From an uncultured Sphingomonas sp. (lineage in GTDB: Bacteria; Pseudomonadota; Alphaproteobacteria; Sphingomonadales; Sphingomonadaceae): DNA of 64,000 nucleotides. The stretch is taken from the NCBI RefSeq assembly GCF_934560975.1, contig NZ_CAKTFO010000014.1:1-64000 (forward strand), given 5' to 3'. Shown piece by piece: positions 15,375-24,709 of the stretch. A model generated the notes under the pieces. It searched no databases, was not told the DNA's origin, and saw nothing but the letters and a program-made list of their open reading frames with translations. Positions within the stretch are counted from its first letter, which is position 1; the number at the start of each line of letters is the position of its first letter. A program made the translations under genes and the position numbers.

Positions 15375-16256
15375 TCATCCGATCGCATCCGGCGCGGTGT
15401 CTCCACCCGCCGATGCCAGAGCGGCATTGCGTCTTTTCATGTTTTCCAGCGGATCCTCGCCGCCATGGCGTTCCGCAGCGTCCTGCGCCACCCGCCCGCG
15501 CGGGCCATTGAAATATTCCTGAATCCACGGATGATCCAACGCCAACAATTCCGGGATCGTTCCGACCGCCACCACCTTGCGGTCCGCCAGCACTGCGATC
15601 CGATCGCAGATGGCGTGCAGCGTATCCAGGTCGTGGGTGATCAGAAACACGGTAAGCCCCAGCGTTTCCTTCAGGCTCTTGATGAGGTCGTCGAACGCGG
15701 CCGCACCGATCGGATCGAGGCCAGCGGTGGGCTCATCAAGGAACAGCAGTTCGGGATCCAGCGCCAGGCTGCGGGCCAGACCCGCGCGCTTCTTCATCCC
15801 GCCCGACAGTTCGGACGGATATTTCGGGCCCGCCTCCGCCGGCAGCCCGGTCATGGCGACCTTGTAGGCGGCGATCTCGTCCAGCAACCGCTTGTCGAGG
15901 TGGGGGAAATATTCACGCAGCGGCACCTGCACATTCTCGGCCACGGTCAGCGTCGAAAACAGCGCCCCGCCCTGGAACAGCACGCCCCAGCGGCGGCGCA
16001 CTTCGCGCGCCTCCGTATCCTCGCGGTCGATCATGGACTGGCCGAACACCTGGACATCGCCCGCCGACGGATGCTGCAGGCCGATGATGGAGCGCATCAG
16101 CACCGACTTGCCGGTGCCCGATCCGCCGACCACGCCCAGAATCTCGCCCCGCCGGACGTCCAGGTCGAGCTGGTCGTGCACCACCTGTTCGCCGAACCGG
16201 TTGGTAAGGCCACGGACGCAGATCACCTCGTCCGCCGGTTTGGTCCGCGCGCTCAT
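15375..16256 (-). CDS. mlaF: Lipid transport ABC ATPase, MlaF-like
   Basis: A 293-residue ATP-binding subunit. Walker A is GGSGTGKS, the signature is LSGGM, Walker B is ELLFLDEPTAGLD and the H loop is LITHDLD. It powers the MlaE permease in the inner membrane. The ATG at 16256 overlaps the permease stop by ATGA, which is why it is preferred to the GTG at 16262. About 20 bases separate it from mlaD. Confidence 0.95.
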   Translation of the reverse strand: MSARTKPADEVICVRGLTNRFGEQVVHDQLDLDVRRGEILGVVGGSGTGKSVLMRSIIGLQHPSAGDVQVFGQSMIDREDTEAREVRRRWGVLFQGGALFSTLTVAENVQVPLREYFPHLDKRLLDEIAAYKVAMTGLPAEAGPKYPSELSGGMKKRAGLARSLALDPELLFLDEPTAGLDPIGAAAFDDLIKSLKETLGLTVFLITHDLDTLHAICDRIAVLADRKVVAVGTIPELLALDHPWIQEYFNGPRGRVAQDAAERHGGEDPLENMKRRNAALASAGGDTAPDAIG

Positions 16257-17356
16257 ATCCACCCCACCGAGGCGAAGAACACCGCAAAGAAAGCATCCAG
16301 CACGATCACGAGGAAGATCGACTGCACCACCGCGGCCGTGGTGCGCAAGCCGACCGCCTCGGCATTGCCTTCGACCTGCATGCCGTTGAAACAGCCGGCG
16401 ATGGCGATGATGGCGCCGAATACGGGCGCCTTCAGCAGGCCCTGATACAGATCGGTGATCGGCACCACTTCGCGCACCCGGCTGACAAAGGTTACCGGCG
16501 GAATATCAAGGCTGTACCAGGCGAACAGCCCGCCGCCGACCAGCGCCACTATTGCCGCATAGAAGGCCAGCAGCGGCATCATGATCACGCCCGCCAGCAC
16601 GCGCGGCACGACCAGGGCCTCCATCGGCGCGACACCAATCGTGCGCATCGCGTCGACCTCCTCGGCCAGGCGCATCGACCCGATCTGCGCGGCAAAGGCG
16701 GAGCCGGAACGTCCCGCGACCATGATCGCGGTCATCAGCACGCCCAGTTCGCGCAGGGTGAGCCGGCCCACCAGGTTGATGGTGAACACCTCGGCCCCGA
16801 ACTGACGCAGCTGGATCGCGCCCTGTTGGGCGATGACCACGCCGATCAGGAAGCTCATCAACCCCACGATGCCGAGTGCGTCGACGCCGACCACCTCGAA
16901 CTGGCGGACGACGGCATTCCAGCGGATCCGGCGCGGATGGCGCACCAGATCGGCCATGGTGATCAGCACCGCGCCGAAAAAGGCTATCAGGTTCAGCAGG
17001 GTGCGGGCGGCGGCGATCGTCGCACTACCGACCTCGTCCAGCACCCGCGTGAAGGAAGAGCGGGCGTCCGGGCGGATCTTGAGCGGCTTGTCGGCGGCCG
17101 CCACCTGTTCCAGCAAATGGCTTTCGTCGTCGTTCGCGCCCTGGATCGCGATGTCGTGGTCGCGCGCCATGCGATGGATCAGCCACGCGCCGACCGTGTC
17201 CATCCGCTCGATCCCGGACAGGTCGATCTGCTGCGGCGTGGTGGCGACATTGTCCAGCCGCTGCGGCAGGTCGCCGATGCGGGCCAGCGTCAGCGCGCCG
17301 GTGAACCGCAGCGTGCGGCCGTCATCTGAAAGCGTGTAATCGGCCGGCGCGGTCAT
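16253..17356 (-). CDS. mlaE: Lipid transport permease MlaE with N-terminal STAS domain
   Basis: A 367-residue fusion of two functions that are separate proteins (MlaB and MlaE) in E. coli. Residues 1-100 form a STAS domain (IDLSGIERMDTVGAWLI); residues 120-367 are the MlaE permease with four to five membrane helices and the conserved MRTIGVAPMEALVVPRVLAG segment. The fused form is usual in alphaproteobacteria. First gene of the operon mlaE-mlaF-mlaD-lipoprotein. TAAGCT lies six bases before the ATG with TTGCGC 16 bases further up, a possible leaderless start. Confidence 0.95.
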   Translation of the reverse strand: MTAPADYTLSDDGRTLRFTGALTLARIGDLPQRLDNVATTPQQIDLSGIERMDTVGAWLIHRMARDHDIAIQGANDDESHLLEQVAAADKPLKIRPDARSSFTRVLDEVGSATIAAARTLLNLIAFFGAVLITMADLVRHPRRIRWNAVVRQFEVVGVDALGIVGLMSFLIGVVIAQQGAIQLRQFGAEVFTINLVGRLTLRELGVLMTAIMVAGRSGSAFAAQIGSMRLAEEVDAMRTIGVAPMEALVVPRVLAGVIMMPLLAFYAAIVALVGGGLFAWYSLDIPPVTFVSRVREVVPITDLYQGLLKAPVFGAIIAIAGCFNGMQVEGNAEAVGLRTTAAVVQSIFLVIVLDAFFAVFFASVGWI

Positions 17357-17362
17357 GCCGTC

Positions 17363-17390
17363 AGCTTAGTGCAAGGCGGCCGAGGCGCAA
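17363..17390 (-). promoter_or_regulatory. Candidate leaderless promoter of mla operon
   Basis: On the minus strand TTGCGC (17385-17390), 16 bases, TAAGCT (17363-17368), six bases, ATG. Weak boxes, but the geometry matches other genes in the window. Confidence 0.35.
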
Positions 17391-17524
17391 CAGTCGGAAC
17401 AGGAGACATCGCCCGTCCTGACGCTTGCGGAGCCGTAATGTTCCCGAAGGACACGGTTATGCCACCTTGTGCCGGCGTGGGCGTTGGTGCCAACCGCATC
17501 CACGAACCCAGCCAAAGGAACAAC

Positions 17525-18199
17525 GTGGCCGATCTTGCCATCTACGACATGGACCGCACGGTGACGCGCACCGGCACCTATACGCCCTTCCTGCTGCATG
17601 CGGCCAGGGCGCTGAACCCGTTGCGGCTGGCGCTGGCGCCGATGGTGCCCTTCACCATGGCGGCCTATGCCGCGAAGCTGATCGACCGGCGGCGGCTGAA
17701 GGAGCTGAACCAGTGGCTGCTGATCGGCGGCGCGGTGCCGCGCGCCAGGCTGCACCCGGCGGTGGAGAGCTTCGCCGAATTGGTCCTGAAAACCAACATC
17801 CATCCCGGCGCGCTGCGCCAGATCGCGGAGGATCGCCGCGCCGGGCGCCGGCTGGTGCTCGCCACCGCATCCTACCGCTTCTATGTGGAGGCGATCGCTG
17901 AGCGGCTGGGCTTCGACGACGTGATCGCCACGGGTTCGGTCGCCGGACTGGACGACATCATCCATGCCCGCATCGACGGCGACAATAATTACGGGCCGGC
18001 CAAGCTGCGCCTGATCGAAGCGTGGATGGAGGAGCAGCGGATCGATCGGGCGAGCGTCAAGGTGCGCTTCTATTCGGATCATGTGTCGGACTGGCCGGCC
18101 TTGGCCTGGGCGGACGAACCTTTTGCCGTGAACCCCAGCCGGGGCCTCCGCCACATGGCCGCGAAGCGGGGCTGGCAAGTGGTCGACTGGGGCATGTAA
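17525..18199 (+). CDS. HAD-IB family phosphatase
   Basis: A 224-residue haloacid-dehalogenase phosphatase of the SerB-like IB group. Motif I is IYDMDRTVT (nucleophile Asp and the second Asp), motif II lies in LVLATASY, and the acidic motif III/IV is FYSDHVSDWP. Substrate unknown; relatives act on phosphoserine or lipid head groups, and its place next to the Mla operon invites but does not prove a lipid link. The GTG at 17525 has AAAGGA five bases upstream; the frame open to 17369 lacks support. Confidence 0.85.
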   Translation: MADLAIYDMDRTVTRTGTYTPFLLHAARALNPLRLALAPMVPFTMAAYAAKLIDRRRLKELNQWLLIGGAVPRARLHPAVESFAELVLKTNIHPGALRQIAEDRRAGRRLVLATASYRFYVEAIAERLGFDDVIATGSVAGLDDIIHARIDGDNNYGPAKLRLIEAWMEEQRIDRASVKVRFYSDHVSDWPALAWADEPFAVNPSRGLRHMAAKRGWQVVDWGM

Positions 18200-18336
18200 G
18201 CGCGGATCGACCCTTGCCAATCATCTTCACAGCTGAGAAACACGCCAGCAAGGTGCCCGCCGTTATAGCAGGGATGCCCGGAAAGCAGGCGGAACAGCCT
18301 GCAAATCGGGCGGCGATCAGACGAGAGGATGCTGTT

Positions 18337-18768
18337 ATGATGTCGATCGCACTGCTGGCCGCCGCGACGTTGGTGAGCGAGTCACCCGGCCTCCATCGCG
18401 TGGCCGTGGAGCATCGCGGCGCGCCGCTGGAGGCGCGCTACGATGCCAAGGTGACGACCCGCCTGGAGCAGGTCGGCATGTCGGCGGGCACCCGGATGAG
18501 CACCGAACGCTGCCTGTGGACCGCCAATGTCGAGGTGCAACGCCACGTGGTAGGTGGCGGCGAGCGGGCGCTGAGCAAGACCCTGCCGGATTCGCGGACG
18601 TTGACCGGCAGCCGCCATGGCGATTGTCGGGCCGCCCGGGACGGGATCGCGCAGGAGGTGGCGCGACGCAGCGACGACGTGCGGGCGCACGTGATCGCGG
18701 TGGCCGAGCGGGACCGGACGGACCTGCATGCCGAGATCGACGCCGCCCGCGCGCTGGCGATGAACTGA
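18337..18768 (+). CDS. Hypothetical secreted protein
   Basis: A 143-residue protein with a short hydrophobic N-terminus (MMSIALLAAATLV) that may be a signal peptide. The body has two cysteines (ERCLW and HGDC) that could form a disulfide, and a charged helical C-terminus. No domain is recognised. GAGAGGA lies about seven bases before the ATG. The next gene starts eight bases after its stop, so the pair is probably cotranscribed. Confidence 0.7.
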   Translation: MMSIALLAAATLVSESPGLHRVAVEHRGAPLEARYDAKVTTRLEQVGMSAGTRMSTERCLWTANVEVQRHVVGGGERALSKTLPDSRTLTGSRHGDCRAARDGIAQEVARRSDDVRAHVIAVAERDRTDLHAEIDAARALAMN

Positions 18769-18776
18769 TCCACCGG

Positions 18777-19526
18777 GTGCGGCGCGTCCCCCGCTGCGGC
18801 GCGCTCGCCGCGCTGGCGCTTGTCCAGGGCAGTGCGGGCGCGGCCGTGATCGGACCGCCGCAGGTCAGTGTCGAGGCAATTACCGACTATCGCCGGCGCG
18901 GCATCAGCTGGAGCGACGGGCAGGCCGCCGCCTCCGTCTTCGCGCGCCTGCCGGTGGGGTCGTTCGCGGTGGAGGCGGAGGCCCTGACCACGCGCGGCGA
19001 TCCGCGTCATGGACGCGCCGATGCGGCAATCGACGTGGCGGGGCGGTACGACCATGATCTGGGCGCTATCAGCCTTGACGGCGGGGTGATCGGCCACCTC
19101 TTTCCCGGCGCAGGCGGGCTTGCCTATGTCGAGCTGGACGGCGGCGGATCGCTGCTGCTCGGCCCCGCGCGACTGGGTGCGCGCGCATCCTATGCCCCGC
19201 GCCAGGACGCGATCGGCGGCGACAACCTCCATCTCGGCGCGGACCTGTCGGTGGCGGTGATCGGCACGCCCTTCACCGCCCGCGCCGGGATCGGTCGCAG
19301 CAGCGGCGATGCGCGCGAGGGGCCACGCGGGGGCCGCGCCTTCCGGCTGCGCCCGCGCGGCGACTATGCCGACTATATGGTCGGGTTCGATTATGTGCTG
19401 AGCGCGCTGACGATGGGGGTGCGCTTCACCGGCACGGCCGACGATCAGTTCGACCGGTCGGTGGCACCCCTGCTCGCCCGCAACACGGGGGAGCGCCTGT
19501 CTGCCTTTGCCCGGGTGTCGTTCTAA
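18777..19526 (+). CDS. TorF-family putative outer membrane protein
   Basis: A 249-residue protein with a hydrophobic signal (CGALAALALVQGSAGA) and alternating beta-strand pattern, starting VSVEAITDYRRRGIS, the hallmark of the TorF/Gcw_chp family (putative porins). The C-terminal residue is Phe, as in outer membrane beta-barrels. The GTG at 18777 is the start closest to the signal; no ribosome-binding site is seen, consistent with coupling to the gene before it. It overlaps the convergent DUF167 stop by four bases. Confidence 0.75.
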   Translation: MRRVPRCGALAALALVQGSAGAAVIGPPQVSVEAITDYRRRGISWSDGQAAASVFARLPVGSFAVEAEALTTRGDPRHGRADAAIDVAGRYDHDLGAISLDGGVIGHLFPGAGGLAYVELDGGGSLLLGPARLGARASYAPRQDAIGGDNLHLGADLSVAVIGTPFTARAGIGRSSGDAREGPRGGRAFRLRPRGDYADYMVGFDYVLSALTMGVRFTGTADDQFDRSVAPLLARNTGERLSAFARVSF

Positions 19527-19816
19527 ACGGCCCCGGCGCTACGCAGCAGGACGTCGAGCGCGGCACGGATCGCATCCGGATCTCCACTGATCCGCACCCG
19601 CTTCAATCGTGCGGTATCGCCGGAGTGGAGGGTTACCGCGCGGCGCGGCACGCTCAGGGTTTTCGCCAACCATAGCAGCAGGGCCGCATTGGCCTCGCCA
19701 TCCACCGGTGGGGCCGCCAGCCGCACGGCCAGCGCGCTGCGCCCGTCCGCCATCGCCTGCACCCCGGCCGGCCCCGTCCGCGAGGTCCGCGGCGTGACCC
19801 GGATCGTCAGGATCAC
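19523..19816 (-). CDS. DUF167 (YggU) family protein
   Basis: A 97-residue protein of the YggU/DUF167 family, small cytoplasmic alpha-beta proteins of unknown function. The core LAVRLAAPPVDGEANAAL and the late LHSGDTARLKRVRI are characteristic. GTG at 19816 is preferred because the domain begins with VILTIRVTPR directly after it and a GAGGGTG sits upstream. It follows argG by 28 bases on the same strand. Confidence 0.85.
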   Translation of the reverse strand: MILTIRVTPRTSRTGPAGVQAMADGRSALAVRLAAPPVDGEANAALLLWLAKTLSVPRRAVTLHSGDTARLKRVRISGDPDAIRAALDVLLRSAGAV

Positions 19817-19844
19817 GCCGTCACCCTCGACGGAGTAAGGCGCC

Positions 19845-21062
19845 TCAGTGGCCGTCGCGCCGCCCCAGCAGACGCAGGCGCAGGGCGTTGAGCTTGATGA
19901 AGCCCGCCGCGTCGCGCTGATCATATGCGCCCTGGTCGTCCTCGAACGTCACGACCTTTTCCGAGTAGAGCGTGTGGGGCGACTTGCGGCCGATCACCTG
20001 GACGCCGCCCTTGTACAGCTTCAGCCGGACGGTGCCCGTTACCTTGTCCTGGCTATGATCGATCGCGGCCTGCAGCATCTCGCGTTCGGGCGAGAACCAG
20101 AAGCCGTTGTAGATCAGCTCGGCATAGCGCGGCGCCAGTTCGTCCTTGAGGTGCGCGGCGCCCCGATCCAGCGTGATCTGCTCGATCCCGCGATGGGCGA
20201 GATGGTAGATAGTGCCGCCCGGCGTCTCGTACATGCCGCGCGACTTCATGCCGACAAAGCGGTTCTCGACCAGATCGAGCCGGCCGATGCCGTGGCGCTT
20301 GCCGAGTTCGTTCAGCTTGGCGAGCAACGCCGCCGGGCCGAACCCTTCGCCATTCACCGCCACCGCATCGCCGCGCTCGAAATCGATCGTGATGATCTCG
20401 GGCGTGTCGGGCGCGTCCTCCGGGTTGTCGGTACGCGAATAGACATAGTCCGGCACCTCCTCCCACGGATCTTCCAGCACCTTGCCCTCGGACGAGGTGT
20501 GGAGCAGGTTGGCGTCGGTCGAGAAGGGGCTCTCGCCGCGCTTGTCCTTGGGCACCGGGATCTGGTGCTGTTCGGCATATTCGATCAGGCGGGTACGGCT
20601 GGTCAGGTCCCATTCCCGCCACGGCGCGATCACGCGGATGTCGGGGGCGAGCGCATAATAGCCGAGCTCGAACCGCACCTGGTCGTTACCCTTGCCGGTG
20701 GCGCCATGGCTGACCGCGTCGGCGCCGACCTGCCTGGCAATCTCGATCTGGCGCTTGGCGATCAACGGCCGGGCGATGGAGGTGCCGAGCAGGTACAGCC
20801 CTTCGTACAGCGCGTTGGCGCGCATCATCGGCATGACGTAGTCGCGCACGAATTCGTCGCGCAGATCGTCGATGAAGATATGCTCGTCGCGGACGCCCAT
20901 CAGCTTCGCCTTGGCGCGCGCAGGCTCCAGCTCCTCGCCCTGACCGAGGTCAGCGGTGAAGGTCACGACCTCGCAATTGTAGGTCTCACGCAGCCACTTC
21001 AGGATCACGCTGGTGTCGAGTCCGCCCGAATAGGCGAGCACTACGCGGCGAACGTCGCTCAT
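19845..21062 (-). CDS. argG: Argininosuccinate synthase
   Basis: Joins citrulline and aspartate using ATP in the penultimate step of arginine synthesis. The 405-residue protein has the ATP pyrophosphatase loop AYSGGLDTS at residues 9-17 and the conserved SHGATGKGNDQVRFE box near residue 120. ATG 21062 follows a GGAGTG; the five extra upstream residues of the open frame are not needed. DUF167 follows on the same strand. Confidence 0.98.
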   Translation of the reverse strand: MSDVRRVVLAYSGGLDTSVILKWLRETYNCEVVTFTADLGQGEELEPARAKAKLMGVRDEHIFIDDLRDEFVRDYVMPMMRANALYEGLYLLGTSIARPLIAKRQIEIARQVGADAVSHGATGKGNDQVRFELGYYALAPDIRVIAPWREWDLTSRTRLIEYAEQHQIPVPKDKRGESPFSTDANLLHTSSEGKVLEDPWEEVPDYVYSRTDNPEDAPDTPEIITIDFERGDAVAVNGEGFGPAALLAKLNELGKRHGIGRLDLVENRFVGMKSRGMYETPGGTIYHLAHRGIEQITLDRGAAHLKDELAPRYAELIYNGFWFSPEREMLQAAIDHSQDKVTGTVRLKLYKGGVQVIGRKSPHTLYSEKVVTFEDDQGAYDQRDAAGFIKLNALRLRLLGRRDGH

Positions 21063-21194
21063 TGCATCACTCCGCAAGGGAAATCGCGCGGGCCTTTGGC
21101 ACGCACGGTGCCCGCGCGCAACGGGATGGCCTGTTCAACGCGCATACAGGCGGGCATGTTAAAGCTTGGCGGTGCAAGGGCACGGAGGATTTTC

Positions 21195-21623
21195 ATGCAA
21201 AGCTCGATGATCGGTGCATGTCTGCTGGCAGGGCTGGCCGCTGCCGGTGCCGCAATGGCGCAGGACGCGCCGCCGCCCGCGCCCGGAGTGCAAAGCGGCC
21301 CCGGGCTAATGCTGCCGGCCACCCGCGACGAAGCGACCACCCGCGCGCGGGAGCGTTTCACCCGGCTCGACCGCAACATGGACGGCATCCTCACGCCCGA
21401 AGAACTGCCGCAACGTCCTGGCGCACCGCAGGGCGACGGCCGCAGCGGCCAGTTCGGCCGGCTCGACACGGATGGCGACGGCAAGCTCAATGCCGCCGAG
21501 TTCGAGCAGCAGGCGCTGACCCTGTTCGACCGGATGGACACCGACCATGACGGCACGATCAGCCCGGCCGAGCGCGACGCGTGGCGCGCGCAGATGGGCT
21601 CGCGTCCGCCGCGCGCGCAATAG
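21195..21623 (+). CDS. Secreted EF-hand calcium-binding protein
   Basis: A 142-residue protein with a signal peptide (cleavage after AMA, before QDAPPP) and three EF-hand loops: DRNMDGILTPEE, DTDGDGKLNAAE and DTDHDGTISPAE. All have Asp at 1, 3 and 5 or near equivalents and Glu at 12, so calcium binding in the periplasm is likely. Function beyond that is unknown. ACGGAGG lies about six bases before the ATG. Confidence 0.88.
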   Translation: MQSSMIGACLLAGLAAAGAAMAQDAPPPAPGVQSGPGLMLPATRDEATTRARERFTRLDRNMDGILTPEELPQRPGAPQGDGRSGQFGRLDTDGDGKLNAAEFEQQALTLFDRMDTDHDGTISPAERDAWRAQMGSRPPRAQ

Positions 21624-21647
21624 TCCGCAGCGTCCCGGGCGGATGCG

Positions 21648-22880
21648 TCAGCCGCGCAGCTGCCGCTCCGCCTCCGCCATGTAATCCCGCGTGATCGGCA
21701 AGGCGGTGCGATCGCGGATATATTGCACCTGGTAATTGACCATCTGGCTGTTGATGAAGCCGGTCACCGACCCCGCCAGATAGAATTCCCACATGCGGTA
21801 GAAGCGTTCGTCATACATGGCGACGATCTCCGCCTTGCGCGCCTGCGTCCGCCGCAGCCAATGCTCGATCGTGTAGCCATAGTGGAGGCGCAACGTCTCC
21901 ACATCGGCGGTGATGAGCCGCGCGGATTCGGACGCCTCCGCAATCTCGGACAAGGTGGGGATGTAGCCGCCGGGAAAGATATATTTGGTGGTCCAGGTGT
22001 CGGTCGGGCGGCGCATGCCGAGCCGGCCGATCGTGTGGAGCAGCATCACGCCATCATCGGTCAGCAGGGAGCGGCATTTGGCGGCAAAGGTGCGGAAATG
22101 GGCCGGGCCGACATGCTCGTACATGCCGACCGACACGACGCGGTCGAACTTGCCGGAAACCTTGCGATAGTCGATCAGCTCGAACCGCACCTTGTCGGCC
22201 ACGCCGGCCTCCTCGGCCCGCGCGCGCGCGATCTTCAACTGCTCTTCGGACAGGGTGATGCCCAGCACCTCCGCCCCGGTCTTCTGGTGCAGGTACAGCG
22301 CCATGCCCCCCCAGCCGCAGCCGATGTCCAGCACCCTCACGCCCGGTTTCAGGTACAATTTGGCGGCAATATGCGCCTTCTTGTCCAGCTGCGCCTGGTC
22401 GAGGCTGTTGTCGCGATCGGTGAAGTAGGCGCAGCTATATTGGCGGTCGGCGTCGAGGAAGAGGTCGTAGAGGCGCGCGGACAGGTCGTAATGGTGCGCC
22501 ACGTTGCGCCTGGACTGCCGTTCCTGATTGTAGGTGCGCAGCCAGCCGAACGGATCGCCGGGCATACGGGCGCGTGCTTCCAGATTTCTGCGGTCGCTGC
22601 GGCTTTCCCAGCGATTGTTCCAGGTAACCAGATCCAGCAGCGCGTGAATGTCGCCCTGCTCCATCACCAGCCGCCCGTCCACATAGGCCTCGCCCGCGGC
22701 GAGCGAGGGCGCCAGCACGACCTTGCGCGGCGTGGCGCCATCGGTGAAGCGGACCGTCACCGGATCGCGGCCCGGCTCCGGCTTGCCATAATGGTAGGTT
22801 TTCCCATCGGCCGCGTGGACGGTCAACTCGCCCCGCTTGATCAGCTTCTGGAAGGCGCGATCGAACAGCAGCATGCCCAT
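21648..22880 (-). CDS. cfa: Cyclopropane-fatty-acyl-phospholipid synthase
   Basis: A 410-residue SAM-dependent methyltransferase that adds a methylene bridge to unsaturated acyl chains in membrane lipids. An N-terminal lipid-binding domain is followed by HYDLSARLYDLFLD, the SAM site VLDIGCGWGGMAL, and a C-terminal FPGGYIPTLSEI and YEHVG region typical of the family. It starts 22 bases after the rlmN stop. No ribosome-binding site is obvious; TAGTGT six bases before ATG fits the leaderless pattern weakly. Confidence 0.93.
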   Translation of the reverse strand: MGMLLFDRAFQKLIKRGELTVHAADGKTYHYGKPEPGRDPVTVRFTDGATPRKVVLAPSLAAGEAYVDGRLVMEQGDIHALLDLVTWNNRWESRSDRRNLEARARMPGDPFGWLRTYNQERQSRRNVAHHYDLSARLYDLFLDADRQYSCAYFTDRDNSLDQAQLDKKAHIAAKLYLKPGVRVLDIGCGWGGMALYLHQKTGAEVLGITLSEEQLKIARARAEEAGVADKVRFELIDYRKVSGKFDRVVSVGMYEHVGPAHFRTFAAKCRSLLTDDGVMLLHTIGRLGMRRPTDTWTTKYIFPGGYIPTLSEIAEASESARLITADVETLRLHYGYTIEHWLRRTQARKAEIVAMYDERFYRMWEFYLAGSVTGFINSQMVNYQVQYIRDRTALPITRDYMAEAERQLRG

Positions 22881-22902
22881 GACCGCACACTAGGCGAATC
22901 CG

Positions 22903-24099
22903 TTACGCTTCCGCCAGTGCCTTTTCGGCAGCATCCCTGTCCCGTTCGGCGCGGCTGCGCTTTTCGGCGGCGGTTTTCAGCTGCCCACAGGCCGCGTCGA
23001 TGTCGCGCCCGCGCGGCGTGCGAACAGGGGCGGAAATGCCGGCCTGGAACACGATGTCCGAGAACCGCCGGATCCGCTCCGCGTCGGAACATTGGTACGG
23101 GGTGCCCGGCCACGGATTGAACGGGATCAGGTTGACCTTGGCCGGCAGCTTGTACTTGCGCAGCAGGCGGACCAGCTCGCGCGCATCGTCGTCGCTGTCA
23201 TTCTTGTCCTTCAGCATCACATATTCGAACGTGATGCGGCGGGCATTGTTGGCGCCGGGATAGGCCGCGCACGCCTCCAGCAGCTGCTCGATCCCGTATT
23301 TCTTGTTGAGCGGGACCAGTTCGTCGCGGACGTCCTTGGTCACGGCGTGCAGCGACACCGCCAGGTTGACGCCGATCTCCTCGCCCGCGCGCTCCATCAT
23401 CGGGACCACGCCGGAGGTGGAGAGCGTGATACGCCGCTTGGACAAGGCCAGGCCTTCGCCGTCCATCACCAGCTTCAGCGCGTCGCGGACATTGTCGAAA
23501 TTATAGAGCGGCTCGCCCATGCCCATCATCACGATGTTGGTGAGCATGCGGCCTTCCGGCTGGCTCGGCCATTCGCCCAGGCCGTCGCGCGCCAGCATCA
23601 CCTGGCCCACGATCTCGCCCGCGGTCAGGTTGCGGACCAGCCGCATCGTGCCGGTATGGCAGAAGGAGCAATTGAGGGTGCAGCCGACCTGGCTCGACAC
23701 GCACAAGGTGCCACGATCCGCGTCGGGGATGAACACCATCTCGTAGTCATGGCCGTCATCCGATCGGAGCAGCCACTTGCGGGTGCCGTCGCTGGACTTC
23801 TGCGCCTCCACCACCTGCGGACGGGCGATCACGAACCGTTCGGCCAGCCAGGGGTGCATCGTCTTGGCGATGTCCGTCATCGCGGTGAACTCGGTCGCGC
23901 CGCGATTGTAGATCCAGTGCCACAATTGCTTGGCGCGCAATTTCGCCTGCTTGGGGTCGAGCCCATGCTCGGCCAGCAAAGCGCCAAGCTCTTCGCGGGT
24001 CAGGCCAATCAGGTCGACGCGGCCATCGGCACGCGCCGCCAGCGGGCGGGGGACGGGAACAGGATCGATGTGGCCGGGGATCGCCATGGGCGCGTTCAT
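22903..24099 (-). CDS. rlmN: 23S rRNA (adenine-2503-C2)-methyltransferase RlmN
   Basis: A radical SAM enzyme of 398 residues methylating A2503 of 23S rRNA and also tRNA. The iron-sulfur motif is CTLNCSFC (CxxxCxxC) near residue 145, followed by GEPLYNFDNV and a late CGQL cysteine. The N-terminal helical tRNA/rRNA-binding domain is present. ATG 24099 is chosen over the GTG at 24108. Residues beyond RDIDAACGQL form a short Lys/Arg/Ala-rich tail. Confidence 0.96.
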   Translation of the reverse strand: MNAPMAIPGHIDPVPVPRPLAARADGRVDLIGLTREELGALLAEHGLDPKQAKLRAKQLWHWIYNRGATEFTAMTDIAKTMHPWLAERFVIARPQVVEAQKSSDGTRKWLLRSDDGHDYEMVFIPDADRGTLCVSSQVGCTLNCSFCHTGTMRLVRNLTAGEIVGQVMLARDGLGEWPSQPEGRMLTNIVMMGMGEPLYNFDNVRDALKLVMDGEGLALSKRRITLSTSGVVPMMERAGEEIGVNLAVSLHAVTKDVRDELVPLNKKYGIEQLLEACAAYPGANNARRITFEYVMLKDKNDSDDDARELVRLLRKYKLPAKVNLIPFNPWPGTPYQCSDAERIRRFSDIVFQAGISAPVRTPRGRDIDAACGQLKTAAEKRSRAERDRDAAEKALAEA

Positions 24100-24153
24100 G
24101 CGCCGCACATAAGCGAAGTGGCGGATTTTTGCCAGTACCGGCTTTGGGCGGCG

Positions 24154-24609
24154 TCAGCGAGGCAGACAGGCGATGGTCGCGGCATCCAGCGCGCTGGGCA
24201 GCCCCGCCAGGTCATAGTCGTCGACAAAGCGCCGCCCGCCCGGCTCCCGCGCCGAAAGCCGCAGCCGCTCGCCCCCGCGCAGCACCACCACCATCCGGCG
24301 ACCGGCCAGTGCGGCGTCCCGGCCCCCGCCCGACAATAGATAGCGCGTGCCGTCGATCAGCGCCGACACGCTGCCCGCCTGCGCGGCGCGGCTGAGGCGG
24401 ACGGTCAGGCGCGGCACGGCGGGCGGGGCGGCGACGGCGGCGAAGCCCTCCCCCCGCTTCGGCATGGCGATCACATAGCAGCCGCCCGCCCGATCGTCCC
24501 GGAACGCCCCCCACCGGCCATATTGGCCGATCGCGGTTCGCGCGGCGGCGGCGGGCGCAAGCCCGAGCCCGACCGTAACGAGTAGCAGGAAAGAGATCGC
24601 GACACGCAT
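24154..24609 (-). CDS. Hypothetical secreted protein, IalB-like
   Basis: A 151-residue protein with a clear signal peptide (FLLLVTVGLGLAPAAAA) and a body starting YGRWGAFRDDRAGGCYVIA. The order of segments (WGAF, Cys, MVVVLRGGERL, DDYDLAGLPSALD) recalls the invasion-associated-locus-B-like proteins common in sphingomonads. Function unknown. AAGGGG precedes the ATG. Divergent from dnaN. Confidence 0.75.
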   Translation of the reverse strand: MRVAISFLLLVTVGLGLAPAAAARTAIGQYGRWGAFRDDRAGGCYVIAMPKRGEGFAAVAAPPAVPRLTVRLSRAAQAGSVSALIDGTRYLLSGGGRDAALAGRRMVVVLRGGERLRLSAREPGGRRFVDDYDLAGLPSALDAATIACLPR

Positions 24610-24709
24610 GACGCCCCTTCGCCCGCTTACGTGCCGTTGCGCAACAAGCCTCTGGCACCGGCGGTCGCCCACGCTATAACGATCGGCCACAGTGGATTGG
24701 GGCGGATCA

